Below are positions 23,460-35,209 of a stretch of 64,000 nucleotides of DNA, one piece after another. The notes under the pieces were generated by a model. The model searched no databases and was not told the DNA's origin. It was given only the letters and a program-made list of their open reading frames with translations. Positions within the stretch are counted from its first letter, which is position 1, and each line of letters opens with the position of its first letter. Source of the DNA: Porphyra umbilicalis (Eukaryota > Rhodophyta > Bangiophyceae > Bangiales > Bangiaceae); NCBI GenBank assembly GCA_002049455.2, contig KV918930.1, positions 1 to 64,000 of the forward strand. The letters run 5' to 3'. A program made the position numbers and the translations under genes.

Positions 23460-26400
23460 GCGAAAGAGAAGGAGAGCACAACCCAAAGGGTGCGTCAACC
23501 CCAGAAAACCGGGCGGCGCGCACAACCAAAAGCGTGCGCACGACAGGGGAGCACGACCCAGAAGGGTGCTCCACCCAGCAACCCGACACGCCGCACAAGA
23601 GAAAGTGGGCACTAAAGAAAAAGGGGCGCAAAACCCAACGGGTGCGTCAAACCCGGGACACGGCGCGGTGCGCACAACAAAAGACGTGCGAGCGACAAGG
23701 GAGCGCGACTGAAAAGTGTGCTTCACCCAGAAACCCGACGCGCCGCACGACAACAAGTGGGCGCTAAAACGACGGGGCGCACAACCCAAAGCAAGCGTCA
23801 ACGCCGGAAAACTGGGCGGGGCGCACAACCAAAAGCGTGCGCGCGACTGGGGAGCACGACCTAGATGGGTGCTTTACCCAGCAACCCGACACGCCGCACA
23901 AGAGAAAGTGGGCACTAAAGAAAGAGGGGCGCACAACCCAACGGGTGCGTCAAACCCGGAACACGGCTCGGTGCGCACAACCAAAGGCGTGTGCACGACA
24001 GGAGTGCACGACCAAAAAGTGTGCATCACCCAGAAACCCGACGCGCCGCACGACAACAAGTGGGCGCTAAAACGACGGGGCGCACAACCCAGAGCAAGCG
24101 TCAACCCCAGAAAACCGGGCGGCGCGCACAACCAAAAGCGTGCGCACGACAGGGGAGCACGACCCAGATGGGTGCTTTACCCAGCAACCCGACACGTCGC
24201 ACAAGAGAAACTGGGCACTAAAGAAAAAGGGGCGCACAACCCAACGGGTGCGTCAAACCAGGGACACGGCGCGGTGCGCACAACCAAAGGCGTGCGAACG
24301 ACAAGGGAGCACGACCGAAAAGGTGGTTCAACCAGAAACCCGACGCGCCGCACGAAAACAAGTGGGCGCTAAAACGACGGGGCGCACAACCCAAAGCAAG
24401 CGTCAACGCCAGAAGTCTGGGCGGGGCGCACAACCAAAAGCGTGCGCGCGACTGGGGAGCACGACCCAGATGGGTGCTTCACCCAGCAACCCGACACGCC
24501 GCACAAGAGAAAGTGGGCACTAAAGAAAGAGGGGCGCACAACCCAACGGGTGCGTCAAACCCGGAACACGGCACGGTGCGCACAACCAAAGGCGTGTGCA
24601 CGACAGGAGTGCACGACCAAAAAGTGTGCATCACCCAGAAACCCGACGCGCCGCACGACAACAAGTGGGCGCTAAAACGACGGGGCGCACAACCCAGAGC
24701 AAGCGTCAACCCCAGAAAACCGGGCGGCGCGCACAACCAAAAGCGTGCGCACGACAGGGGAGCACGACCCAGAAGGGTGCTTCACCCAGCAACCCGACAC
24801 GTCGCACAAGAGAAACTGGGCACTAAAGAAAAAGGGGCGCACAACCCAACGGGTGCGTCAAACCCGGGACACGGCGCGGTGCGCACAACCAAAGGCGTGC
24901 GAACGACAAGGGAGCACGACCGAAAAGGTGGTTCAACCAGAAACCCGACGCGCCGCACGAAAACAAGTGGGCGCTAAAACGACGGGGCGCACAACCCAAA
25001 GCAAGCGTCAACGCCAGAAGTCTGGGCGGGGCGCACAACCAAAAGCGTGCGCGCGACTGGGGAGCACGACCCAGATGGGTGCTTCACCCAGCAACCCGAC
25101 ACGCCGCACAAGAGAAAGTGGGCACTAAAGAAAGAGGGGCGCACAACCCAACGGGTGCGTCAGACCCGGAACACGGTACGGTGCGCACAACCAAAGGCGT
25201 GTGCACGACAGGAGTGCACGACCAAAAAGTGTGCATCACCCAGAAACCCGACGCGCCGCACGACAACAAGGGGGCGCTAAAACGACGGGGCGCACAACCC
25301 AAAGCAAGCGTCAACGCCAGAAAACTGGGCGGGGCGCACAACCAAAAGCGTGCGCGCGACTGGGGAGCACGACCCAGATGGGTGCTTTACCCAGCAACCC
25401 GACACGCCGCACAAGAGAAAGTGGGCACTAAAGAAAGAGGGGCGCACAACCCAACGGGTGCCTCGAACCCAGAACACGGGGCGGCGCGCACAACCAAAGA
25501 TGTGTGCCCGACTGGGGAGCACGACCAAAAAGAGTGCTTCATTCAGAAACCCGACGCGCCGCACGACAACAAGTGGGCGCTAAAACGACGGGGCGCACAA
25601 CCCAGAGCAAGCGTCAACCCCAGAAAACCGGGCGGCGCGCACAACCAAAAGCGTGCGCACGACAGGGGAGCACGACCCAGATGGGTGCTTTACCCAGCAA
25701 CCCGACACGTCGCACAAGAGAAACTGGGCACTAAAGAAAAAGGGGCGCACAACCCAACGGGTGCGTCAAACCAGGGACACGGCGCGGTGCGCACAACCAA
25801 AGGCGTGCGAACGACAAGGGAGCACGACCGAAAAGGTGGTTCAACCAGAAACCCGACGCGCCGCACGAAAACAAGTGGGCGCTAAAACGACGGGGCGCAC
25901 AACCCAAAGCAAGCGTCAACGCCAGAAGTCTGGGCGGGGCGCACAACCAAAAGCGTGCGCGCGACTGGGGAGCACGACCCAGATGGGTGCTTCACCCAGC
26001 AACCCGACACGCCGCACAAGAGAAAGTGGGCACTAAAGAAAGAGGGGCGCACAACCCAACGGGTGCGTCAAACCCGGAACACGGCTCGGTGCGCACAACC
26101 AAAGGCGTGTGCACGACAGGAGTGCACGACCAAAAAGTGTGCATCACCCAGAAACCCGACGCGCCGCACGACAACAAGTGGGCGCTAAAACGACGGGGCG
26201 CACAACCCAGAGCAAGCGTCAACCCCAGAAAACCGGGCGGCGCGCACAACCAAAAGCGTGCGCACGACAGGAGAGCACGACCCAGAAGGGTGCTTCACCC
26301 AGCAACCCGACACGTCGCACAAGAGAAACTGGGCACTAAAGAAAAAGGGGCGCACAACCCAACGGGTGCGTCAAACCCGGGACACGGCGCGGTGCGCACA

Positions 26401-27690
26401 ACCGAAGGCGTGCGAACGACAAGGGAGCACGACCGAAAAGGTGGTTCAACCAGAAACCCGACGCGCCGCACGAAAACAAGTGGGCGCTAAAACGACGGGG
26501 CGCACAACCCAAAGCAAGCGTCAACGCCAGAAGTCTGGGCGGGGCGCACAACCAAAAGCGTGCGCGCGACTGGGGAGCACGACCCAGATGGGTGCTTCAC
26601 CCAGCAACCCGACACGCCGCACAAGAGAAAGTGGGCACTAAAGAAAGAGGGGCGCACAACCCAACGGGTGCGTCAGACCCGGAACACGGTACGGTGCGCA
26701 CAACCAAAGGCGTGTGCACGACAGGAGTGCACGACCAAAAAGTGTGCATCACCCAGAAACCCGACGCGCCGCACGACAACAAGGGGGCGCTAAAACGACG
26801 GGGCGCACAACCCAAAGCAAGCGTCAACGCCAGAAAACTGGGCGGGGCGCACAACCAAAAGCGTGCGCGCGACTGGGGAGCACGACCCAGAAGGGTGCTT
26901 CACCCAGCAACCCGACACGCCGCACGAGAGAAAGTGGGCACTAAAGAAAAAGGGGCGCCTACCCCAACGGGTGCCTCGAACCCAGAACACGGGGCGGCGC
27001 GCACAACCAAAGATGTGTGCCCGACTGGGGAGCACGACCAAAAAGAGTGCTTCATTCAGAAACCCGACGCGCCGCACGACAACAAGTGGGCGCTAAAACG
27101 ACGGGGCGCACAACCCAGAGCAAGCGTCAACCCCAGAAAACCGGGCGGCGCGCACAACCAAAAGCGTGCGCACGACAGGGGAGCACGACCCAGATGGGTG
27201 CTTTACCCAGCAACCCGACACGTCGCACAAGAGAAACTGGGCACTAAAGAAAAAGGGGCGCACAACCCAACGGGTGCGTCAAATCAGGGACACGGCGCGG
27301 TGCGCACAACCAAAGGCGTGCGAACGACAAGGGAGCACGACCGAAAAGGTGGTTCAACCAGAAACCCGACGCGCCGCACGAAAACAAGTGGGCGCTAAAA
27401 CGACGGGGCGCACAACCCAAAGCAAGTGTCAACCCCAGAAAACCGGGCGGGGCGCACAACCAAAAGCGTGCGCACGACAGGGGAGCACGACCCAGAAGGG
27501 TGCTTCACCGAGCAACCCGACACGCCGCACAAGAGAAAGTGGGCACAAAAGAGAAAGGGGCGCACAACCCGACGGGTGCGTTAAACCCGGAACACGGGGC
27601 GGCGCGCACAACCAAAGGTGTGTGCCCGACAAGGGAGCACGACCGTTAGGGTGCTTCACCAAGAAACCCGACACACGGGAGCTCTAAGGG
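23460..27690. repeat. Satellite array, ~151-bp monomers with higher-order structure
   Basis: About 28 tandem monomers of ~151 bp contain GCACAACCNAAAGCGTGCG, GGGAGCACGACC and CCCGACRCGCCGCACRA. Two monomer types alternate, one with GAGAAAGTGGGCACTAAAGA, the other with CAACAAGTGGGCGCTAAAAC, giving a ~302-bp dimer. Larger periods are visible: matching blocks recur 605 bp apart (24140 and 24745) and 1513 bp apart (24140 and 25653; 25350 and 26863), that is four and ten monomers. The first units (23460-23700) and the last (27540-27690) are more diverged, as at array edges. The array has almost no stops in any frame, so its many long open frames are not genes. It could be a centromeric, pericentromeric or interspersed satellite. 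Confidence 0.95.
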
Positions 27691-29640
27691 AGCACAGCCA
27701 GGGGGCGTGCGTCACCTCCGGTGCGGGCCGCAGTGCGAGGCGCACCGCAGGTGCGGTGTGCCGCCGGCCCCGTGAAGGAGACGCGTTCGAGGAAGACAGG
27801 CTTTCGACGTGCGAAAAGACCGGAATGAGTGGTGTTCCCGCACGGCTCAGCCGCAGCGGGTCGCTCGTTCGATCTTAACCCCGATCGGGTACCCGGTCGG
27901 GTAGCCTGCCCAGCAATCTGAATGTTCCAATTTGCGGCGGCGGTGCTTCCATGATCCGTGATCGCAAGTTCGACTGATCGCACAGATCGAGCCGCTCCCC
28001 TCCGGACAGCTGTCGAAATCAACTACCATTGGCAAAAGATCCGGTAAAAGTGTGTCCAACAGAAATACAATAATGACTGTCAACTGCGCCCATTCGAGAC
28101 GTGACACCCCTGGAAGCCTGACATTGCCGTGTTCAGGCATGCTGCACCTATCATCGATGGATGTAGCCCCCAAAGAAAATCGCTCCGAAGCTCTTCACAT
28201 GTTTATTTGTGCGAGCATGCGGCGAAGTCCAGCGCCCGCGCTGCGCGCCTCGACGATCTTTGGATTCAACGGAGCGCTCGATCACCATGGCGGCACGTCT
28301 CCGTGAGGGCACATTACAACTGTGCGACAACCGTGCGACAATCACGGTCTGGACGAGGGCCACGTTCGCAAAGGTCTCCCATATAGATCTCGCTTCGCCC
28401 CTCGGATGAGGTACTGACGTCACCGTTGGTTACTAATGCTTGCCGCACGCCACATGCTCGGACCCGTGTGGGCGTTCTCTGACGATGACGTGGAGTAAAC
28501 GGTCTGTTTTGCCCGCTTGAGTCGACGTGAACGAGCCTGGATGTGTGAGGGGCACTATGTTTCGCCTGACAGTCACTCCCAGATCTCGAACCATTCATCT
28601 CAGCGCCGCCACGAGCGTTAGGCAACGAAGCGCATGAGGTTCCAGGGGCGCTCACATGAGCAAACGCTTGTCCCACAGAGTGACGAGGCACAGGCACAGG
28701 CTCATCACTCTCAAAAGAAAATTAAGCGCACGCACGAGGTCCACGCTTCCGTGTCTTTGACCCATTCATGCCCATAGCTCCGATCAATAGACTTCCTCTC
28801 TTTGACAGTGCCAGGAACTGGACGACGGACGGGCTCGACTCATGCGGCGGAAGGGGGTACAGGGAGCAGCCAACGACCTGAGCACTTCAAGATATTGCTT
28901 ACAGCTGAAGTGAGGGTCCTCTCGGACCCGTCTGGTGCCAGGCACGTTTGGTACACCTATCCGCAGGACGTGCGCCAGAGCTGTCGAGCTGATCGTCTTC
29001 CGATGAGCCCACCTGAATGGGTTCAAGACCGCCCTCCTAAACGTTATGCCCTGCATGTCCAGAAGTCAAGTTAAACGGATCGTCCCAGGGGCTGTCCGTC
29101 AAACCGTCCGACGGACCGTTTGCCGATTGGTTGTGGTTGGTTCTGAGGACCGTCTGAAAGAACCTTCCGCTGGGCCATGTCATAAGTGTCTGAGAATCAG
29201 CAAGAGTCGATCCATCCTGTTAATTCCCGATGACCATCGTGTTGATGGTCCCATACGCAACTGGGGACAGTCTGCGTGTCTGTTCAAACATCTGTTGTCA
29301 ACAATCCTGGAACCGATATAGGACAATCTGGCGAACGGTCCTTCAGAAAATTCGATTTCGGGGTCAGAATTCCCTGGACTTTAGTACAGGGTACTATACG
29401 CACCCGCACGTTGAAAAATAAGTTGCCTTTTCCAGTGCACGTTGCGGGAGTACTTGACCAAAACCGTCCCGGGCGGGCCTTTTTGCGTCCTACGTTGTCC
29501 GGCGACGTCCCCAGTTTGTCTCTTGACTATGGAAAGAAGCGCACAGGTCCGCCCGACCATCGTACGAGTTTTCTCGAGGTGGCGACGTCTTCATCGTCCG
29601 TACGGTCCGCGGGAGTAGATCGTGGTTAAAAAGGTACGTG
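27691..29640. other. No recognisable gene
   Basis: Moderate-GC sequence with only short, overlapping frames. I found no domain, terminal repeat or tandem array. Confidence 0.4.
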
Positions 29641-30682
29641 AGGGCAAGTGCGGTGTTTGCGGGGTCGTGAGGGCGGGTTGACGGTGGCGGATGTGGGCAC
29701 GCTCGCGTAAGTTTTTGGGACTTGCCGAAAAGGTGGCTTCAGAGGCCCGAGAGAGCGCTTTCCTTTCAAACGTTCGAATGGGGGGGTTGAGTGGTCGCAC
29801 ATCGCGTGGCTGCTCGAGCATTTGCGGCCGTTCCCGTTGCCCGTGGTCGACTGGATCGGGGAGGTGGCGGCCCCCGACGGAGCATGGGCGTTGCAGGGTG
29901 TAGGGGCTGGAGACAGAGCTGCGTGTCTTTTGTGGGTACGTTGATGATGGGGAGCCGGTCGGGGTGCGAGGGTGCTCGGTGGTGGGGGGTGGGGGCGGTG
30001 TGGGACGGGAGGCGGCGGGGATGGCGACGTGTTGGGCGCTGCGCCGGTGACGCCGCCACACCCTCTGAGCGAGACGGCGACGGCGGGCGGCGGGGGCCAG
30101 GCACCGGCGGCGGTGTGGGGGCGCTGTGGTTGTGGTCGACGTGGACCGCATGTCATCGGTCGTGAAACGTGGAGAGGGGGGAGTGAGGGCGAGTGTGGCC
30201 GGGGGCGGCGACGACGGAGACGTGTCGGCTGCCGCGGCGGCGACGCCACACCCGCCATACGAGGCGGCGGCGGCCGGGGCGGCGGGTCAAGTGGAGACTA
30301 CCAGCTCCGCACGTCATCCGCCATGCACGGCGGCGCTGGAGGTGAGGGGGGGGAGTGCGGCCGGAGGCGGCGGCGGCGGCGACGTGTCGGCCGCCGCGCT
30401 GGTGACGCCGTCACCCGCTGAGCGAGGCGGCGGCGGCCGAGGCGGCGAGACGACCGGCTTGTGGTGGGCCATGCCGCCCGTCCATTCTTTTCGCGGCCGC
30501 CCAGCCGTGCGCCGTGTCCTGCGCGCGGCACACCCGCGTGCGGTGGGTGGGGGCGGCGGCCACCGCCGCTGCAGGCGTTGCCGCCGCACCTGCCGCCGAC
30601 GCGGCGGTGGGCGGTGGACGACCACGCGTGGGACGCGCGCCCGCATGCAGGGGCGACCGGCGGCCGCGGCGGTGGCAGCGGT

Positions 30683-30713
<31 letters not shown>

Positions 30714-31480
30714 GCGGCGACGGCGGCGGCGGTTGAGGCCCCCGCAGTGGCGGCGCGTGGGCGCCGTCCATCTGCCGCCACGCGCAGCTGCCGCAGTCGG
30801 ATGCGCGACCGCCGCTGCCGTAGGGGCTACTCGGCCACCCCCGCGGCGACAGCGGCGTCGCTGCCGCCGCCGCCCGTCGCGTGGCGGCCGTCGGAGCGGT
30901 CACGCAGGATCGCCGCGGCGGCGCCCAGCCGGCGGGCGTCCCCGCCACCGCCCGCGGTGGGGCACCTTCGGATCATGCACGGCAGCGGCGGCGCTGGCTT
31001 CGGCCTCCCCACTCAATGGCGTGGGGTCCCGCCGGGATTGGGGCACGTCCGACCCTGCCCCCCGCCGCTGCTGGTCCTCGCCCCCACCAGCGGGTGCCCC
31101 CCGTCGACGCTGCGCGTTTGCGCGCGTGGGGGTGGCCTGTGGCGGCCGCCCCGATGGTCGCCGGTATCGCATCGTCGGCCCCCCCCCCGCCCCTCGTGGC
31201 AGCAGCGGCGGGTACGCGGCGGCCGGCCCGTCAGCCGATGGGGCAGGGGCCCCGGTCAGGCGCACCCCGAGCCGCCTCCCGCACTGAGGCGCGCAGCGTG
31301 TGAGCGCCGGAGCCGCGGTAGCGGCGCGTCGCCGCCGCCGCGCACGCGCGGACGCGCCGCCGACGGCGGCTCAGTCGGGGCGCGGCGGCGCGGCGGGCGT
31401 CGGCGCCGAGCGGCACGTCGCTGCGGGGGATGCGAGGCTTACTGCTTGAACCACGTGAGTGGGAACGAGTGAAGACGGGA
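29641..31480. other. GC-rich region with diverged tandem copies, gene uncertain
   Basis: At about 30020, 30215 and 30380 the words GACGTGTYGG and GTGACGCCG recur in a context of GCGGCGGCGG. The second and third copies are about 163 bp apart and also share the upstream GGGGGGAGTG stretch. Long frames run on both strands (for example plus 30126-31472), but all are Ala/Gly/Pro/Arg low complexity, so I do not call a gene. A genuine low-complexity host gene cannot be excluded. Confidence 0.4.
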
Positions 31481-31792
31481 TGGGGGGGGAGTCGACACCC
31501 GCCGCGGTCGCCCCGCTGGTCCGCCGTCCCACGAACGTGGTCACCGCGGCGGAAATGGCGTCAGGGTGATTGTACGGGGCTCCCATGGTGGCAGCCCTTT
31601 AATGTGGGTGAGAATGGGGTGGAAAAAATACATGGAGGCTCTGTTGGCGTGGCGAGACAATGGCGAGGTGTAGGTAGCCTTGTGTCTGAGCGGCGTTGCC
31701 CACTTGTCAGAGCACATCCTCAAGAGATGGTCGTGACTCTCTGGTCTATCTTTCGTCGTGTGAAAATGGTTTTGTCGTTTCGCAAGTCCAGG

Positions 31793-31822
31793 GTGTTTTC
31801 GCGAACGCGCTTTCAGTTATTT
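31793..31822 (+). promoter_or_regulatory. 30-bp motif shared with 37083-37112 (E2F-like core)
   Basis: The motif contains TTTCGCGAACGCG and ends TTTCAGTTATTT. It matches the minus strand at 37083-37112 at 26 of 30 positions. The TTTCGCG core resembles E2F/DP sites. It lies 763 bp upstream of the AMBRA1-like ATG, on the coding strand. Confidence 0.4.
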
Positions 31823-32584
31823 AAGGAAGCAGCTCCGTCACGGTGTGGGGGGCCATACTGTAGTTGTGCGCAGCCGTTCTGTAATTACTGTACGCTTTCC
31901 TGCCTGGGCCCGTTCGGTTCTCCACGCTCTCCGCAGTCGTCTCGCGCCATGTGCCGCGTCCAGTAGTGTACTCGCAGCACCCCTGCTTCGTCGCTTGCGT
32001 CTGCGAGGCGCTTTCTCGTGCACGCGACGCTGCCATCTCGTCCGCGAACCCGCCCTTGTTTGGACCACTACGCAGGGCCGTCGGAGGGGGTTGACACGAC
32101 GGAGATCGTGGCGGTGACGAGGAATAGCAGCACAGCACGGGCACCGGGCATTTGCGGCGCGTGGACGGCGGGGGTCGAGGGGTCCAGTGTCTTGTCGCAT
32201 CTGGCTCCATCCATTGCCACCCTCGACGCGTTTGCGATAGGACTACCGTAGTGCCGTTGAGTCTGTCATTGGGCTGAACGTTTGACGCTTTTGTTGGTTT
32301 CTTGCTGGTCTCGTGCACACGACTGCGGGTTGGGTGATTGGCGGTTCGGTCATCGGCCATAGTTCGTCGATATTCTTACCTACCTTGTCGTCGTCGTGGT
32401 GCGGGAGGTGCGTCTCTCGTGCGGCGGACTCTCCGCGCCACCGCCACCGGCACGGGTCATCCCCCGTTGAGGGTGGCGTCGGTGGGCGTTGGGCAGGGCC
32501 TGCCGTCGATTGATGGGCGCATCCGTCACCCGCAGCGGTATCACGGGTGGCAAACACCCCGGGGGCGAAGGCGGCGGTGAGGCC

Positions 32585-35209
32585 ATGGACACGAGCGGCT
32601 CATCGGATCTGGCGGCGGCGCGGCCGGCCGCTGGCGGGTCTGCGGCGACCGCGGCCGCGGCTGCCGTAGGCGGGGGCGGCGCAGTGGCCGTGGTGGCCCA
32701 TGCGGCGGTGGCCTCGTGGGTCCCCGGCTCGGGGGGCGTGCCGGGCTATGTGGAGCCGGACAATGAGGAGGATGAGGACCTCAACGATGACCCCGACGAC
32801 TTTTCGTCAGAGAGCTTTGGTTCAGATGGCAGCTTGGACGTGAATGACGGGATGGACGAGCAGTCGCCCGACGCCCGGGCTGGCGGCGGCGCGTGGGACA
32901 GCGACGTTCCGGCTGCCTCATTTGCGGTACCACTGCAACGAGCGGACGGGGTGCTAATGGGGAGCTACCACCCCACTGGGGCGTCGGCGGCAGCCGCCGT
33001 TGGTCTCCCCGGCGTCCCTAGCGTCGGCGACCGCGACCCCACGTGGCCGTCGCATGACCTCAGCTTCCAACGGTGGGAGGGAAGCTCCCGCCGCGCGCTG
33101 GTCGCACAGCCCCCCTCCCCCTCCTCCCTCATCCCGCGCCCGTCATCGCGGCTGCCCGCGACTCTGCCGCTGCCTCTTGAGATGCCGTCGGTCGCCGCGC
33201 TGCACCCCGCGCTGGCGCTCGTGCGGCAAAGAGAGATCCTCGCCGTCTCGGGCGACCGTGCGTCCAGCCGCTCCCGCGTGCTGCGCTTCGCGGAAGCGGG
33301 CTCCCTCTCCCGCCTCGGCCCCGGCCGGTACTTACCGCTCGGGCGAGAAGCGCATCAGGTGCGGTCGACCATATCCATTGCGTTTGCGGCCGACGGCAGC
33401 CGCTTTGCGTCGACGCACGGGGACCACTCGGTCAAGGTGTTTGATTATCCGTCAGGGCACCTCCTGACCTGCCTCGAAGGCCACCCGCGCACGCCGTGGA
33501 CAGTGCGCTTCCACCCGCGGCGGCGGGACATCCTTGCGTCGGGCTGCCTTGGCCACGAGTGTCGGGTGTGGAACGCCGAGTCAGGCGTATGCCTGCGCAC
33601 GCACGCTTTTCATGCGGGCATATCATGCGTGTCATTCCACCCTGACGGCGATGTGCTTGCCGTAACTGCCGGTCGCTGCCTGCTGCTGTGGCAGTATGCG
33701 ATCCCGGACGCGGTGCCCGTGTCGGTGATGGAGGCGCAGCACCCGTTCCACATGGTCGACTTTCATCCCGACGGGGAGTTGCTGATTGTTGGGCAGAAGA
33801 ATCGGCAGCAGCGAACACTCGACTCGCAGTTCACACTCAAGCTCATCCTACACCGGTTTTCGCGTCACGGCCATCCGCTGGCAACGGTGCCAGAGCCGGT
33901 CGGACACGGGCAGTTCCACTCGCGGTATGCACCGGAGGCGGTCGGTGCTTCAGTGGTAGCGGGCCGCGCCCCCGCCGGTGCGGCCGGCGGCTCTGCCGCC
34001 GCCCCCGCCTCGGTGGTGTGGGCGGGCGCCGCCGCTGCCGCGGCGGGCAACGCAGGTGCTGGTACCGCTGCCGCAGGCGCGCTGGCCGCCGCGGACGACC
34101 TGGCCAACGTAGTCGCCGACGCGAGCCGCTCCGGTCCGGGCATGACCGTTGCGGTCTCATCAGTCGACGTCATGTCTTGGCTTGGCCCGGCCGTGCTGAC
34201 CTTCCCCCGGGCGGTAGCGTACAACGACGCCGGGGTGGACTTTTCGCCGTGCGGCACAATGCTCGCTGCGTGCATTCCACCCCACACCGAGGATGCTGCC
34301 GCCGACTGCCTCGCGCTTCGCAGCAGCGGCGTGGCCGCGCCTGCCGCTGCCACCGGCGGCGCGTCTGAATTTCAAATCGCCATCATTTCCCTCCGCCCGT
34401 CCTCCCTGGGCGTCTGCACGTGTGCGGCGCCGTTGGATGTTGGGCACGTCACAGCGTTGACAAACCTCAAGTTCTCCCCAACGTCGGCACATCTTCTGGC
34501 AGGCTTTTCCTTCCGGCCGAACAACCCGATCCTTCGTCAGGCCGTTTCGGCCAGCAATGCCGTGGCGGCTGCGGCGGTCGCTGCGGCCGTGGCAGGGGGT
34601 GGGGTACCTGGCGGGCCGGGTGGTGGCGGCGGTGGTGGCGGCGGTGGTGGTGGTGGTGACGCTGGTGGGGGTGGCGGCGGTGTTGGTGGTGGGTTTGCGC
34701 CCGACGCCGCACTGGCGGCCTTTTTTGCCGCTGGCCCCGCCGCCGCCGCGGCGTCAGGCGCCGGCGGCGGCGGTGCTCCTACGGCGGGCAGTGGTCCCCA
34801 ATCTGCCGGTGCTGGCGGCGATGCTCTTCCCCCCGCCGGCGGGTCGGTGGGGGCCCCACCGGCCTTCCCCGCCGAAGAGCCTGGCGCGGACGGCGGACAA
34901 GAGCCGCTCGGCGCACTCGTGGCCAGCAGCGTTCCAGTCGTGGACCTTTACGACGTTGCCGCCGCCTTGCGGCTGGTGCACAGCATCTCGGCGGACGTGG
35001 TTGTTGGCGACGACCGGGGTGTCAGCGACGAGATCAATTGCGCGGTGTTCGCGCCGCGCTCGGGTGCCGCCGAGGCGGTCATTTATGGCACCCAAAGGGG
35101 GCGCATCCGCGTGTTTGGGGGGTCCGCCCCGCCCCGGCCGCGACACGCGGGTGACGCTGCGTCCATGGATGGCGGGTACGAGGACGACATGCGGGCAGCA
35201 TCGGTTTGA
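32585..35209 (+). CDS. AMBRA1-like WD40 protein
   Basis: A single 874-codon frame from an ATG in good context (GCCATGG). An upstream in-frame ATG at 32513 is possible. Residues ~259-402 form WD40 blades with the signature of AMBRA1/DCAF3: GHPRTPWTVRFHPRRRDIL followed by ASGCLGHECRVWN, then SCVSFHPDGDVLAVTAG, LLLWQY and DFHPDGELLIVG. A Gly/Ala-rich disordered stretch (about 660-790) separates these from a C-terminal blade-like block at ~815-850 (DEINCAVFAP, VIYGTQRGRIRVFGG). AMBRA1 proteins are known to have a WD40 propeller split by a long disordered insert, and this layout agrees. AMBRA1 is a substrate receptor of CUL4-DDB1 ubiquitin ligase and a regulator of autophagy and cyclin D turnover in animals; function here is inferred. 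The N-terminus (1-250) is Ala/Ser/Pro-rich with an acidic patch. No intron is evident. Confidence 0.8.
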   Translation: MDTSGSSDLAAARPAAGGSAATAAAAAVGGGGAVAVVAHAAVASWVPGSGGVPGYVEPDNEEDEDLNDDPDDFSSESFGSDGSLDVNDGMDEQSPDARAGGGAWDSDVPAASFAVPLQRADGVLMGSYHPTGASAAAAVGLPGVPSVGDRDPTWPSHDLSFQRWEGSSRRALVAQPPSPSSLIPRPSSRLPATLPLPLEMPSVAALHPALALVRQREILAVSGDRASSRSRVLRFAEAGSLSRLGPGRYLPLGREAHQVRSTISIAFAADGSRFASTHGDHSVKVFDYPSGHLLTCLEGHPRTPWTVRFHPRRRDILASGCLGHECRVWNAESGVCLRTHAFHAGISCVSFHPDGDVLAVTAGRCLLLWQYAIPDAVPVSVMEAQHPFHMVDFHPDGELLIVGQKNRQQRTLDSQFTLKLILHRFSRHGHPLATVPEPVGHGQFHSRYAPEAVGASVVAGRAPAGAAGGSAAAPASVVWAGAAAAAAGNAGAGTAAAGALAAADDLANVVADASRSGPGMTVAVSSVDVMSWLGPAVLTFPRAVAYNDAGVDFSPCGTMLAACIPPHTEDAAADCLALRSSGVAAPAAATGGASEFQIAIISLRPSSLGVCTCAAPLDVGHVTALTNLKFSPTSAHLLAGFSFRPNNPILRQAVSASNAVAAAAVAAAVAGGGVPGGPGGGGGGGGGGGGGDAGGGGGGVGGGFAPDAALAAFFAAGPAAAAASGAGGGGAPTAGSGPQSAGAGGDALPPAGGSVGAPPAFPAEEPGADGGQEPLGALVASSVPVVDLYDVAAALRLVHSISADVVVGDDRGVSDEINCAVFAPRSGAAEAVIYGTQRGRIRVFGGSAPPRPRHAGDAASMDGGYEDDMRAASV

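Noticed and set aside
23460-27690. Many open frames of 70-270 codons on both strands in the satellite
   Set aside because: They recur every 605 or 1513 bp with the repeat units and exist only because the monomers lack stop codons. No start, family or bias singles one out.
23460-27690. CRISPR-like array
   Set aside because: Monomers are contiguous ~151-bp satellite units with no unique spacers, in a eukaryotic context.
29641-31480. Host gene in the GC-rich region
   Set aside because: Open frames on both strands are equally long and of low complexity, with no domain, so no strand can be preferred.
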